From Achromobacter sp. ASV32 (GTDB lineage Bacteria > Pseudomonadota > Gammaproteobacteria > Burkholderiales > Burkholderiaceae_B): a stretch of 64,000 bases of DNA. Position numbers and translations under genes: made by a program. The first letter of the stretch is position 1; every line of letters starts with the position of its first letter. The stretch covers positions 1 through 64,000 of the forward strand of contig NZ_JAELTJ010000017.1 of assembly GCF_016428805.1 (NCBI RefSeq). The letters run 5' to 3'. Positions 1 to 6,939 of the stretch are shown here, one piece after another. The notes below the pieces were generated by a model. It worked only from the letters and a program-made list of their open reading frames with translations. It made no database searches and had not been told where the DNA came from.

Positions 1-208
1 CCAGCACGGCATCCAGCACCGCCAGTTGCTCGGCGTCATCCAGCGCCGCGGCCTCGCCCGTGCTGCCGCAGACGACCAGGCCGTCCACCCCGGCGGCCAG
101 GAAATGGCGCACCAGGCGGCGCAGGGCGCCGCCATCCACGGCGCCGCCGGAAAACGGCGTCACCAGGGGAACCCAGACGCCTTGGAACAGAGATTGACGA
201 GTTTGCAT
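1..208 (-). CDS. DapA-family aldolase/synthase (dihydrodipicolinate synthase-like), 3' end outside window
   Basis: The first 69 residues of a DapA/NAL-superfamily (beta/alpha)8 lyase are visible; the rest lies beyond base 1. The N-terminus GVWVPLVTPF and the segment LVVCGSTGEAAAL match the family's beta-1 strand and its GTTGE-type substrate loop, here GSTGE, which binds the pyruvate or keto-acid carboxylate. The ATG at 208 follows GAAGGAG by a good spacing. Family members make dihydrodipicolinate, cleave N-acetylneuraminate or act on sugar keto-acids, and the fragment is too short to choose. It is therefore named by family only. Confidence 0.85.
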   Translation of the reverse strand, partial: MQTRQSLFQGVWVPLVTPFSGGAVDGGALRRLVRHFLAAGVDGLVVCGSTGEAAALDDAEQLAVLDAVL

Positions 209-308
209 GAACACTCCTTCGGTGTAAGCGGACCGTGGTTGGACCGTACAGAAGTGCTCGGGATACTAGGGGGTGCGCGCGAGGGCGCCATGGCGCCGCC
301 GGGAGGCC

Positions 309-353
309 GCTGTTCCGTCGCCCATCTGACGGAACAGCATGCTCCGGTCAGAT
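309..353. repeat. Two mutually exclusive inverted repeats
   Basis: GCTGTTCCGTC (309-319) pairs perfectly with GACGGAACAGC (328-338) around an 8-nt loop. ATCTGAC (324-330) pairs with GTCAGAT (347-353). The two pairings share bases, so only one can form at a time. Neither is followed by a T-tract on either strand, so an ordinary terminator is unlikely. It could be an operator or an RNA switch in the leader of a neighbouring gene. Confidence 0.45.
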
Positions 354-446
354 GAGCGGCTGTTTTTTGGATTTCAGGCCGGCGCAAACCATCGCCACGC
401 CCAGGGCGCGGAACAGGTAAGCGGATTGGTTGGCCTGACGAATCAT
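348..446 (-). CDS. Possible 32-residue small protein (low confidence)
   Basis: A minus-strand frame from ATG at 446 to TGA at 348 encodes 32 residues, including the hydrophobic run AYLFRALGVAMVCAGL and a basic end KSKKQPLI. Third codon positions are mostly G or C, as in neighbouring genes. There is no clear Shine-Dalgarno sequence. The frame stays open upstream to a stop near 492, so it could also be a gene remnant. No family was recognised. Confidence 0.25.
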   Translation of the reverse strand: MIRQANQSAYLFRALGVAMVCAGLKSKKQPLI

Positions 447-516
447 GAATGGAATAAAGAGGCTGATACGGCCGCTGACGGCCGATGCGCAAATCTACCG
501 GGCCGCCGCCAGCCTG

Positions 517-1002
517 TCAACGCAGGCTGGCCAGGAACACGGCGCACAGCGCCTCCATGCCCTGGCGGTCGTCTTCGTCGAAGCGGTCCGGCACCGGGCT
601 GTCCACGTCCCACACGCCGATGAGCTGGCCTTGATGGACCAGCGGCACCACGATCTCGGCGCGCGACGCGGCATCGCAGGCGATATGGCCGGGAAACGCA
701 TGCACGTCGGGCACCAGTTGCGTCTGGCGCTGGCTGGCGGCCGCGCCGCATACACCGCGGTTCAGCGCGATGCGCACGCAGGCAGGCTTGCCCTGGAATG
801 GCCCCAGCACCAGCTCCGTGCCATCGAAGAAATAGAAACCCACCCAGTTCAGGTCGGGCAAGGCCTGGAAGGCCAGCGCGCTGAGATTGGCGGCATTGGC
901 GATGCGGTCATGTTCGCCGTCCAGCAAGGCACGGGCCTGTTTGACCAGTTCGGCGTACAGCGCGGCCTTGGATTCGGCGGCGATCGGGGCGGCTTCAAAC
1001 AT
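517..1002 (-). CDS. msrC: Free methionine-(R)-sulfoxide reductase (GAF domain)
   Basis: A 161-residue single GAF-domain protein that reduces free L-methionine-(R)-sulfoxide to methionine in the cytoplasm. Three cysteines at 75, 85 and 109 have spacings of 10 and 24, the same as Cys84, Cys94 and Cys118 of the E. coli fRMsr; these form the catalytic and resolving disulfides. The NWVGFYFFDG and DVDSP segments are typical of the family. The frame continues upstream to 1095, but the ATG at 1002 gives the usual length; its ribosome site is weak. It is divergent from the aminotransferase gene. Confidence 0.9.
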   Translation of the reverse strand: MFEAAPIAAESKAALYAELVKQARALLDGEHDRIANAANLSALAFQALPDLNWVGFYFFDGTELVLGPFQGKPACVRIALNRGVCGAAASQRQTQLVPDVHAFPGHIACDAASRAEIVVPLVHQGQLIGVWDVDSPVPDRFDEDDRQGMEALCAVFLASLR

Positions 1003-1172
1003 ATTGATAAATGTAACTGTACAGGCGATTATCGATACAAGTGATTTTAGGGGCGTGCCGCGATAAAGGGGCCGGCTCGCCTCGCTGTGGGACAATAGTT
1101 TACGCAGTAACGTCTTTTCTGCGCCGTTGTCATCACCCTTTCGCCCCTCTCTTCTTGATTAAGAAGCAAGCC

Positions 1173-2375
1173 ATGGACAAGCCTTTCGAACCTGCGTTTT
1201 CCTTCTCGGAACGCGCCCAGCAACTCACTAGTTCCGCCATCCGCGAGATCCTCAAGGTCACCGAGCGGCCCGAAGTCATTTCGTTCGCAGGCGGTCTGCC
1301 GGCGCCCGGCGGCTTCCCGGTAGAAGTAGTGCGTGCGGCATTCGACAAGGTATTGGCCACCAACGGCCGCGCGGCCCTGCAGTATGGCCCCACCGAAGGC
1401 TATGCGCCGCTGCGCCAATGGGTCGCCGACGACCTGAACCGCGCCGGCGCCAACGTGGCCGCCGACCAGATCCTGATCGTCTCCGGTTCGCAGCAGGCCC
1501 TGGACCTGCTGGGCAAAGTGCTGATCGACAAAGACAGCAAGGTGCTGGTCGAAGACCCCAGCTACCTGGGCGCCCTGCAATCGTTCAGCCTGTACCAGCC
1601 CAAGTTCGTGCCGGTGCCCACCGACGAAGGCGGCCTGATCCCCGACGCCATCACGCCCGAACTGGCTGACGGCGCACGCTTCCTGTACGCGCTGCCCAAC
1701 TTCCAGAACCCCACCGGCCGCACGCTCAACCTCGAGCGCCGCATCGCGCTGGTCAAGCGCGCCGCCGAACTGAACCTGACCATCATCGAAGACGACCCCT
1801 ACGGCGAACTGCGCTACGCAGGCGAGCCGCAGCCGGGCCTGATCGCGCTGGCTGCCGAATACGGCGCCAACGTGGTGCGCCTGGGCACGTTCTCCAAGGT
1901 GCTGGCCCCCGGCCTGCGCCTGGGCTACATCGCCGCCGCCCGCCCGCTGATCAACAAGCTGGTGCAGGCCAAGCAAGCCACCGACCTGCATACGCCCACG
2001 CTGACCCAGATGGCCGTGTACGAAATCGTCAAGGACGGTTTCCTGGAAGAGCACCTGCCCAACGTGCGCGAAATCTATCGCGCCCAGGGCAGCTGCATGC
2101 TGGAAGCCATCCAGCGCGAATTCCCTGCCACGGTTACCTGGACCAAGCCGGAAGGCGGCATGTTCATCTGGCTGACGCTGCCCGAACACATCGACAGCAC
2201 CAAGCTGCTTGAAAAGGCCATCGCCCAGAACGTGGCGTTCGTGCCCGGCGCGCCGTTCTACAGCGGCACCGGCCGCGCCAACACGCTGCGCCTGAGCTTT
2301 GCCACCGTGCCGGAAGACAAGATCCGTACCGGCATCGCCATCCTGGGCAAGCTGCTCAAGGAATACGCGGCCTGA
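1173..2375 (+). CDS. PLP-dependent aminotransferase (fold I, 2-aminoadipate/aromatic aminotransferase-like)
   Basis: A 400-residue class I/II aminotransferase. Asn179 in the NFQNPTG segment, Asp207 in IIEDDPYGEL and Lys242 in TFSKVLAPGLRLGY are the usual PLP-contacting asparagine, aspartate and Schiff-base lysine. The whole resembles the LysN/AraT group, that is the catalytic half of MocR regulators without the winged helix. It should transfer amino groups between an amino acid (2-aminoadipate, aromatic or branched-chain) and 2-oxoglutarate; the exact substrate cannot be read from sequence. The ATG at 1173 was chosen over an upstream in-frame ATG (1041) because homology begins there. A strong terminator follows. 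Confidence 0.9.
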   Translation: MDKPFEPAFSFSERAQQLTSSAIREILKVTERPEVISFAGGLPAPGGFPVEVVRAAFDKVLATNGRAALQYGPTEGYAPLRQWVADDLNRAGANVAADQILIVSGSQQALDLLGKVLIDKDSKVLVEDPSYLGALQSFSLYQPKFVPVPTDEGGLIPDAITPELADGARFLYALPNFQNPTGRTLNLERRIALVKRAAELNLTIIEDDPYGELRYAGEPQPGLIALAAEYGANVVRLGTFSKVLAPGLRLGYIAAARPLINKLVQAKQATDLHTPTLTQMAVYEIVKDGFLEEHLPNVREIYRAQGSCMLEAIQREFPATVTWTKPEGGMFIWLTLPEHIDSTKLLEKAIAQNVAFVPGAPFYSGTGRANTLRLSFATVPEDKIRTGIAILGKLLKEYAA

Positions 2376-2404
2376 AAATCCGGCCCCGATCTGCCTTGAC
2401 GGTC

Positions 2405-2437
2405 CAACGGCCGGGCGCAACGCCCGGCCGTTGTTTT
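2405..2437 (+). terminator. Rho-independent terminator of the aminotransferase gene
   Basis: A perfect 13-bp stem (2405-2417 with 2421-2433, core CGGCCGGGCG) has a three-base loop and is followed by TTTT. It lies just before ubiA, so ubiA needs its own promoter in the short gap. Confidence 0.85.
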
Positions 2438-2469
2438 ATGCTGTCGGCTTTCCTCCCACTTCTTTCGCC

Positions 2470-3402
2470 GTGACAGTGAGCGCTCCGCAACAACCTCCCG
2501 TCGACCTCAGCGACATCGTCTTCACCGACTGGGTCGAACGCTGGCTGCCCAAGTCGTGGCGGCCCTACGCGCGCCTGTGCCGCCTGGACCGACCGATCGG
2601 CACCTGGCTGACGCTGCTGCCCTGTATCGCCGCGCTGATCCAGGCTGCGGGCGGCTTGCCCGACCTGCAACGCCTGATCGTCTTCTCGCTGGGCGCGCTG
2701 CTCATGCGAGGCATCGGCTGCACCGTCAACGACATGTGCGACCGCAACTTCGACAAGCATGTCGAACGCACCCGATTCCGGCCGTTGACCAGCGGCCAGC
2801 TGACGATGCGCAAGGCCATCTGGTTCCTGATCGGCCAGTTGCTCGTCTGCGGGTCGCTGCTGTTCTTCCTGAACGGCATGAGCCGCTGGCTGGCCGTGGC
2901 CGTACTGCCCTTCGTCTTCATCTATCCGCTGTGCAAGCGTGTCACCTACTGGCCTCAGGTAGTACTGGGCATCTGCTTCAACTGGGGCATGCTGATGGCC
3001 TGGTCTGACACGCAGAACCACGTCCCGCTGGCCGCCGTGGCCATGTGGATCGGCGCCGTACTGTGGCAGGTCGGCTACGACAGCATCTACGCCTATGTCG
3101 ACGTGCGCGATGACCGCAGCCTGGGCCTGCACTCCACCGCCATGCGTTTCGGCGACCAGGGCAAACGCTGGATCGGCGGCTTCTACCTGGCCACCGTCGT
3201 CCTGTGGGGCTGGGGCGGCTATGCCATCGGCATGTCGTGGGCCTATTACGTGGGCATCGCCGCCATCGCCGTGCACCTGGCGTGGCAGCTGAAGGTCTTC
3301 GACATCCAGCGGCCCGACCGCAATTTCATGCTGTTTCGCGCCAATCTCTGGCTGGGCGCGCTGCTGGTCGCCGCAGCGCTGGCCGGTACGCTGATCGCTT
3401 GA
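2470..3402 (+). CDS. ubiA: 4-hydroxybenzoate polyprenyltransferase
   Basis: About 310 residues, an integral membrane UbiA-family prenyltransferase that attaches the polyprenyl tail to 4-hydroxybenzoate in ubiquinone synthesis. The first Asp-rich motif NDMCDRNFDKHVERT starts at residue 87. The second, DVRDDRSLG, starts near residue 211. Both bind Mg-pyrophosphate. Around eight hydrophobic segments separate them. Start: GTG at 2470 (a second GTG two codons on is equally possible); an ATG far upstream would run through the terminator of the previous gene. No Shine-Dalgarno is obvious. Confidence 0.93.
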   Translation: MTVSAPQQPPVDLSDIVFTDWVERWLPKSWRPYARLCRLDRPIGTWLTLLPCIAALIQAAGGLPDLQRLIVFSLGALLMRGIGCTVNDMCDRNFDKHVERTRFRPLTSGQLTMRKAIWFLIGQLLVCGSLLFFLNGMSRWLAVAVLPFVFIYPLCKRVTYWPQVVLGICFNWGMLMAWSDTQNHVPLAAVAMWIGAVLWQVGYDSIYAYVDVRDDRSLGLHSTAMRFGDQGKRWIGGFYLATVVLWGWGGYAIGMSWAYYVGIAAIAVHLAWQLKVFDIQRPDRNFMLFRANLWLGALLVAAALAGTLIA

Positions 3403-3472
3403 TCTGACGCATTGCAGGGCATGTCCGCTTGGGCGATGATGGTGTCCCCGACACGCCTTCCGGAGACACCGC

Positions 3473-3877
3473 ATGCCTGTTTTGACCAAAACCCTGACGG
3501 CTCTGGCTTGCGCTGGCGCACTGCTCGGCGCCCTGCCCGCCCAAGCCGCCACCGACTGTTCGGCGCAACGCGGCTGCGCCGCCAAGTTCTGCCAGATCGA
3601 GAACGACATCGCCGCGGCCAAGGCCGACAACAACGCCCGCAAGGTGGCCGGCCTGCAGAAAGCATTGGCTGAAGCGAAGGCGCACTGCACCGACAGCCGC
3701 CTGCAATCCCAGCGTGAAGCCGACGTGCGCGACAAGCAGAACAAAGTCTCGGAACGCGAGGCCGAGCTCAAGACCGCCCGCGCCAAGGGCAAGCAGGACA
3801 AGATCGACAAGGCGCAGCGCAAGCTGGACGAAGCCCGTGCCGAGTACGACGCCGCCCTGGCCGACCTGAACCGCTGA
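3473..3877 (+). CDS. DUF1090 periplasmic coiled-coil protein (YqjC-like)
   Basis: 134 residues with a signal peptide (hydrophobic run to about residue 24, cleavage near AQAA). A cysteine-containing segment CSAQRGCAAKFCQIENDI is followed by a long charged helix, residues about 40-134, rich in Lys, Glu and Ala and suited to a coiled coil. This matches the DUF1090/YqjC family of small periplasmic proteins of unknown role. It stands alone between ubiA and a long gap. Confidence 0.8.
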   Translation: MPVLTKTLTALACAGALLGALPAQAATDCSAQRGCAAKFCQIENDIAAAKADNNARKVAGLQKALAEAKAHCTDSRLQSQREADVRDKQNKVSEREAELKTARAKGKQDKIDKAQRKLDEARAEYDAALADLNR

Positions 3878-4199
3878 TTTTCCCTGAGCCAGCCCCGGGC
3901 CGCTCCCGGGCGCTGCGCGCCGCCTTCCCCCCGCCTCGTTCTACCCCCTGCCGCCTCGTGCCATTCGCCCGGGCGTCTACCACCTATTGCGTCATCAAAT
4001 GGAAATATCGCCACCTATGGTGCCATTTGGGAAGTTCCTGATCGATTAGTACGTATTTTGGAAAGATGTTTTCAGGTAATAAGGGTTTATCCCAGGGTTG
4101 TTTAGGCACAGAATGCATCTCATCGGGACACAGCAAGCGAACCCCCAGCAATCAGGCCAGAGGTTCGGATCCCAAGCTCAAGACATATGGAGGTCTGCT
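3878..4199. other. 322-bp gap with an AT-rich half and a 31-bp-spaced direct repeat
   Basis: The first half is GC-rich with no gene. From about 3985 the base content drops to AT-rich, as expected for the promoter and leader of the exported protein that follows. CCACCTAT occurs at 3980-3987 and again at 4011-4018, each followed by a related tail ending in ATGG or TTGG. This may be a pair of regulator sites. A well-placed GGAGG precedes the ATG at 4200. Confidence 0.5.
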
Positions 4200-4595
4200 A
4201 TGAAAACCCTTGCTACCGCTTTGATGCTGTCCATGTCCGTTCTGGCTGCTGCCGGCGCCCAAGCCGCTGAAGCCGACCAAGCCCCCTCGCGTGCCCAGGT
4301 CCAAGCCGAACTGCAACAAGCCAAGGTTTCGGGTCAATACACCTTCGGCGAAGAAGGCTACCCCGCCGCCATCGCCCAGAAGTCCAGCCTGACCTCGCAG
4401 CAAGTGCAAGAGCAACTGGCCCAGGCCAAGAACGCCGGTGAAGTGACCTTCGGCAACATGGACTACCCGCCCGTCGCCCACGCCGCCGCTGCCTCGTCGC
4501 TGACCCGCGCCCAGGTGCAAACCGAACTGGCCCAGGCCAAGACCGAAGGCCTGGTCACCTTCGGCAACATGGACTACCCCCCCATGGGCAGCTGA
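4200..4595 (+). CDS. DUF4148 exported repeat protein, three repeats
   Basis: 131 residues, Sec signal peptide to about residue 22. The mature part is three copies of a unit of about 36 residues beginning near 30, 65 and 102. Each reads roughly (S/T)RAQVQxELxQAKxxGxxTFG followed by (E/N)xxYP. This is the DUF4148 family common in Burkholderiales, of unknown function and presumed periplasmic. The ATG sits behind ATGGAGGTCTGCT. Two shorter relatives with two repeats lie at 11811-12116 and 12198-12503. A strong terminator follows. Confidence 0.85.
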   Translation: MKTLATALMLSMSVLAAAGAQAAEADQAPSRAQVQAELQQAKVSGQYTFGEEGYPAAIAQKSSLTSQQVQEQLAQAKNAGEVTFGNMDYPPVAHAAAASSLTRAQVQTELAQAKTEGLVTFGNMDYPPMGS

Positions 4596-4634
4596 TTGCA
4601 CGGCCTGACACTCAGGCCCGGCAATCGCCCCAAC

Positions 4635-4668
4635 AGCCCTCCGGCCTTCGCCGGGGGGCTTTGTTTTT
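4635..4668 (+). terminator. Rho-independent terminator after the DUF4148 gene
   Basis: AGCCCTCCGG (4635-4644) pairs with CCGGGGGGCT (4651-4660, one G-T pair) around CCTTCG and is followed by TTGTTTTT. Confidence 0.85.
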
Positions 4669-4692
4669 GACGAATCGACATCGAATTAAGTC

Positions 4693-4721
4693 ATAACGAC
4701 CTTACTTATAGCCGTTACGAC
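4693..4721. promoter_or_regulatory. Direct repeat TAACGAC/TTACGAC, 21 bp apart, upstream of the dehydrogenase gene
   Basis: ATAACGAC at 4693-4700 and GTTACGAC at 4714-4721 lie on one face of the helix, two turns apart, about 80 bp before the ATG at 4799. Spacing and position suit a dimeric activator or repressor. No regulator is assigned. Confidence 0.35.
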
Positions 4722-4798
4722 GCTTTAGTCTCTACAAATCGACAGCACCTGCGCATAGGATGAGGCCAACCCATCCCCCCTCTATGCAGGAGCGCAAC

Positions 4799-5917
4799 AT
4801 GTCCCCCTCCACCAAGCCCGTCCTTCTCCTGGGCGCCGGAAAAATCGGCTTCGCCATCGCCCTGATGCTCGAACGCAGCGGCGATTATTCCGTCTTGGTT
4901 GCCGATCAGGACCCCGCGCGCCTGCGAGCCGCTGCCGAACTGGGCTGCGACACGCGCCAGATTTCCGATGACGCGTCGCTGGCGCGCTGCATCGAAGGCC
5001 GCTACGCCGTGGTCAATGCCCTGCCCTTCCATCGCGCCATTGCGGTGGCGGGCCTGTGCGCACAAGCCGGCGTCCACTATTTCGACCTGACCGAAGACGT
5101 GGCCAGCACGCACGCCATCCAGGCGCTGGCCACCGATGCCCGCAGCGTGCTGATGCCGCAATGCGGCCTGGCGCCGGGCTTTATCGGCATCGTCGGCAAC
5201 GCGTTGGCGCGCCGCTTCGACACCCTGCTCGACCTGCGCATGCGCGTGGGCGCGCTACCGCGCTACCCGTCCAATAGCCTGCGCTACAACCTGACGTGGA
5301 GCACCGAAGGGCTGATCAACGAATACTGCAACCCGTGCGAAGCCATCGTCGACGGGCAATTGACCAGCGTGCCCGCGCTGGAGGGCTACGAGACCTTTGC
5401 GCTGGACGGGGTCGAGTACGAGGCCTTCAATACCTCCGGCGGATTGGGGACATTGCCCGCCACGCTGCTGGGCCGCGCCCGCAACGTGGACTACAAATCC
5501 GTGCGCTATCCGGGCCACTGCAACCTGATGAAGCTGCTGCTGAACGATCTGCGCCTGCGTGACCGACGCGACTTGCTCAAGGACATCTTCGAAACCGCGA
5601 TCCCCACCACCGAACAGGACGTCATCGTCATCCAGGCGCAAGCGTCCGGTTATCGCCACGGCCGGCTGGAAGAAGAGTCCTATCCCATCCGCGTCTTCGG
5701 TGCCGACGTCGATGGCCACCGGCTCAGCGCTATCCAGTTGTCGACCGCGGCCGGCATCTGCGCAGCGCTGGACCTGGTCGCACAGGGCACGCTGCCGCAA
5801 AAGGGATTCGTGGGGCAAGAACAGATCGCCCTGGAAGCGCTGCTCGGCAACCGCTTTGGCCGAGTCTACGCGGGCAAGCCGCTGGCACTGGCCGCGGCGA
5901 TGACCGAAGACCGCTAA
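4799..5917 (+). CDS. Saccharopine dehydrogenase-like NAD(P)-binding protein
   Basis: 372 residues. The N-terminal Rossmann fold starts with VLLLGAGKIGFAIALMLERSG (residues 7-27, a GxGxxG dinucleotide site). It is followed by VADQDPAR for the ribose and by conserved ALPFH and YFDLTED segments of the LYS9/saccharopine dehydrogenase family. The C-terminal half carries the YPGHCNLMKLLL segment typical of bacterial family members. A role in lysine or another amino-acid interconversion is likely, but the substrate is not visible. AGGAG precedes the ATG. The gene runs convergently into the GlcC-like regulator, 19 bp away. Confidence 0.75.
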   Translation: MSPSTKPVLLLGAGKIGFAIALMLERSGDYSVLVADQDPARLRAAAELGCDTRQISDDASLARCIEGRYAVVNALPFHRAIAVAGLCAQAGVHYFDLTEDVASTHAIQALATDARSVLMPQCGLAPGFIGIVGNALARRFDTLLDLRMRVGALPRYPSNSLRYNLTWSTEGLINEYCNPCEAIVDGQLTSVPALEGYETFALDGVEYEAFNTSGGLGTLPATLLGRARNVDYKSVRYPGHCNLMKLLLNDLRLRDRRDLLKDIFETAIPTTEQDVIVIQAQASGYRHGRLEEESYPIRVFGADVDGHRLSAIQLSTAAGICAALDLVAQGTLPQKGFVGQEQIALEALLGNRFGRVYAGKPLALAAAMTEDR

Positions 5918-5936
5918 GGCCCGCGCCACGGGCGCG

Positions 5937-6701
5937 CTACGTCCAGCCCTCCAGGCGCAACGTGGCGCGCACCAGGCGCTGCTCTTCCTGCTCGATCTCG
6001 GCCAGGTTCTGCCGCACGCTATCCACATGATCGGCCGCGGCGCGGCGCGCCTGCTCGGGTTGACGCCCGATCACGGCGTTGAACAGCTTGGCGTGCTGCT
6101 TGTCGATCTGCCGCTTTTCCGGCTCGCGGTGGTACAGGTTGTTCACGCACGCGAACACTGAACCCAGCATCAGGTCGTTCAGCGATTGCAACGTGTGCAC
6201 CAGCACAGGGTTGTGCGAGGCCTCGCAGATGGCCAGGTGAAACGCATGGTCCAGGTGCGCATGCGTGGCCGTGTCGGCGGCGCCGACCGGCGCGTTCACC
6301 ATGTCGTCGTAACGCCGCCGGATCATGATGAAATCCGCTTCGGTGCCGCGCAAAGCGGCCAGCCGGGCCGAATCTGCTTCCAGCAGCGAGCGGACCTCGA
6401 GCAAGTCATACAGCGTGCGCGGCTGCGAGTTGAACAGGTGCATCAGCGGACCCGCGTCCACCTTGGACATGCGCGCCACGAACGAACCCTTGCCCTGCGA
6501 GGTATGGATGATCTCGCGCGCGCGCAAAAGCTTGAGCCCCTCGCGCAGCGCCGTGCGCGACACGCCCAGCTTTTCCGTCAGGCGCCGTTCGGACGGCAGC
6601 GCCTGGCCGGCCTTCAAGACGCCATCCAGAATCAGGCGCTCGATGCGCTCGGCCACTTCATCCGCCACCTGGCGGGGTCTCGCTTCTGTTTCGGCGTGCA
6701 T
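5937..6701 (-). CDS. GntR/FadR-family transcriptional regulator, GlcC-like
   Basis: 254 residues. The N-terminal winged helix (about 10-75) includes ALPSERRLTEKLGVSRTALR and the wing GKGSFVA. The C-terminal FCD all-helical ligand domain (about 90-240) has the D/H residues that in this family bind a metal and a carboxylate. The ATG at 6701 has GGAG in front. Upstream ATGs to 6740 would place the gene over its own operator. Divergence from malate synthase G and TGGTATGACCA near both starts point to control of glyoxylate/glycolate use plus autoregulation, as for GlcC. The effector is an inference. Confidence 0.85.
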   Translation of the reverse strand: MHAETEARPRQVADEVAERIERLILDGVLKAGQALPSERRLTEKLGVSRTALREGLKLLRAREIIHTSQGKGSFVARMSKVDAGPLMHLFNSQPRTLYDLLEVRSLLEADSARLAALRGTEADFIMIRRRYDDMVNAPVGAADTATHAHLDHAFHLAICEASHNPVLVHTLQSLNDLMLGSVFACVNNLYHREPEKRQIDKQHAKLFNAVIGRQPEQARRAAADHVDSVRQNLAEIEQEEQRLVRATLRLEGWT

Positions 6702-6717
6702 GCGTTCTCCGTGCCAG

Positions 6718-6728
6718 TGGTATGACCA
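6718..6728. promoter_or_regulatory. FadR/GlcC-type operator, regulator side
   Basis: TGGTATGACCA, an inverted repeat TGGT-N3-ACCA of the kind bound by FadR-subfamily GntR regulators. It begins 17 bp before the regulator's ATG, fitting autorepression. Confidence 0.65.
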
Positions 6729-6826
6729 AGCGGCCTGCACAAATAGCCGAACCCGTCACCCCTGCTGTAAGTAGCTGATATAACACCATAAAAAAACGAT
6801 GTTTGCCTGGCGACAGATGAATAAAC

Positions 6827-6837
6827 TGGTATGACCA
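6827..6837. promoter_or_regulatory. FadR/GlcC-type operator, malate synthase side
   Basis: A second identical TGGTATGACCA, 103 bp before the malate synthase ATG and 109 bp from the first copy. The next bases GCTGGT could add a further half-site. Confidence 0.65.
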
Positions 6838-6939
6838 GCTGGTTTTGATATGGACTTTGGCGCACGCGCGAACGATGATGTCACGACAGATTCGCCCGGC
6901 GCGCGCGCCGCCCAGACCTTCTTACCGTCAGAGATCCGC

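Larger units (their letters stand above)
209..516. other. 308-bp intergenic stretch with nested inverted repeats and one possible tiny ORF
   Basis: No convincing long gene lies here. Visible features are an 11-bp perfect inverted repeat (309-319 with 328-338), a second alternative pairing (324-330 with 347-353), and a minus-strand reading frame ending at 348. The segment probably carries the promoter of the DapA-family gene. Confidence 0.5.

Noticed and set aside
2356-4014. Open frame antisense to ubiA and the DUF1090 gene
   Set aside because: Spans two well-supported genes and a terminator, with no domain.
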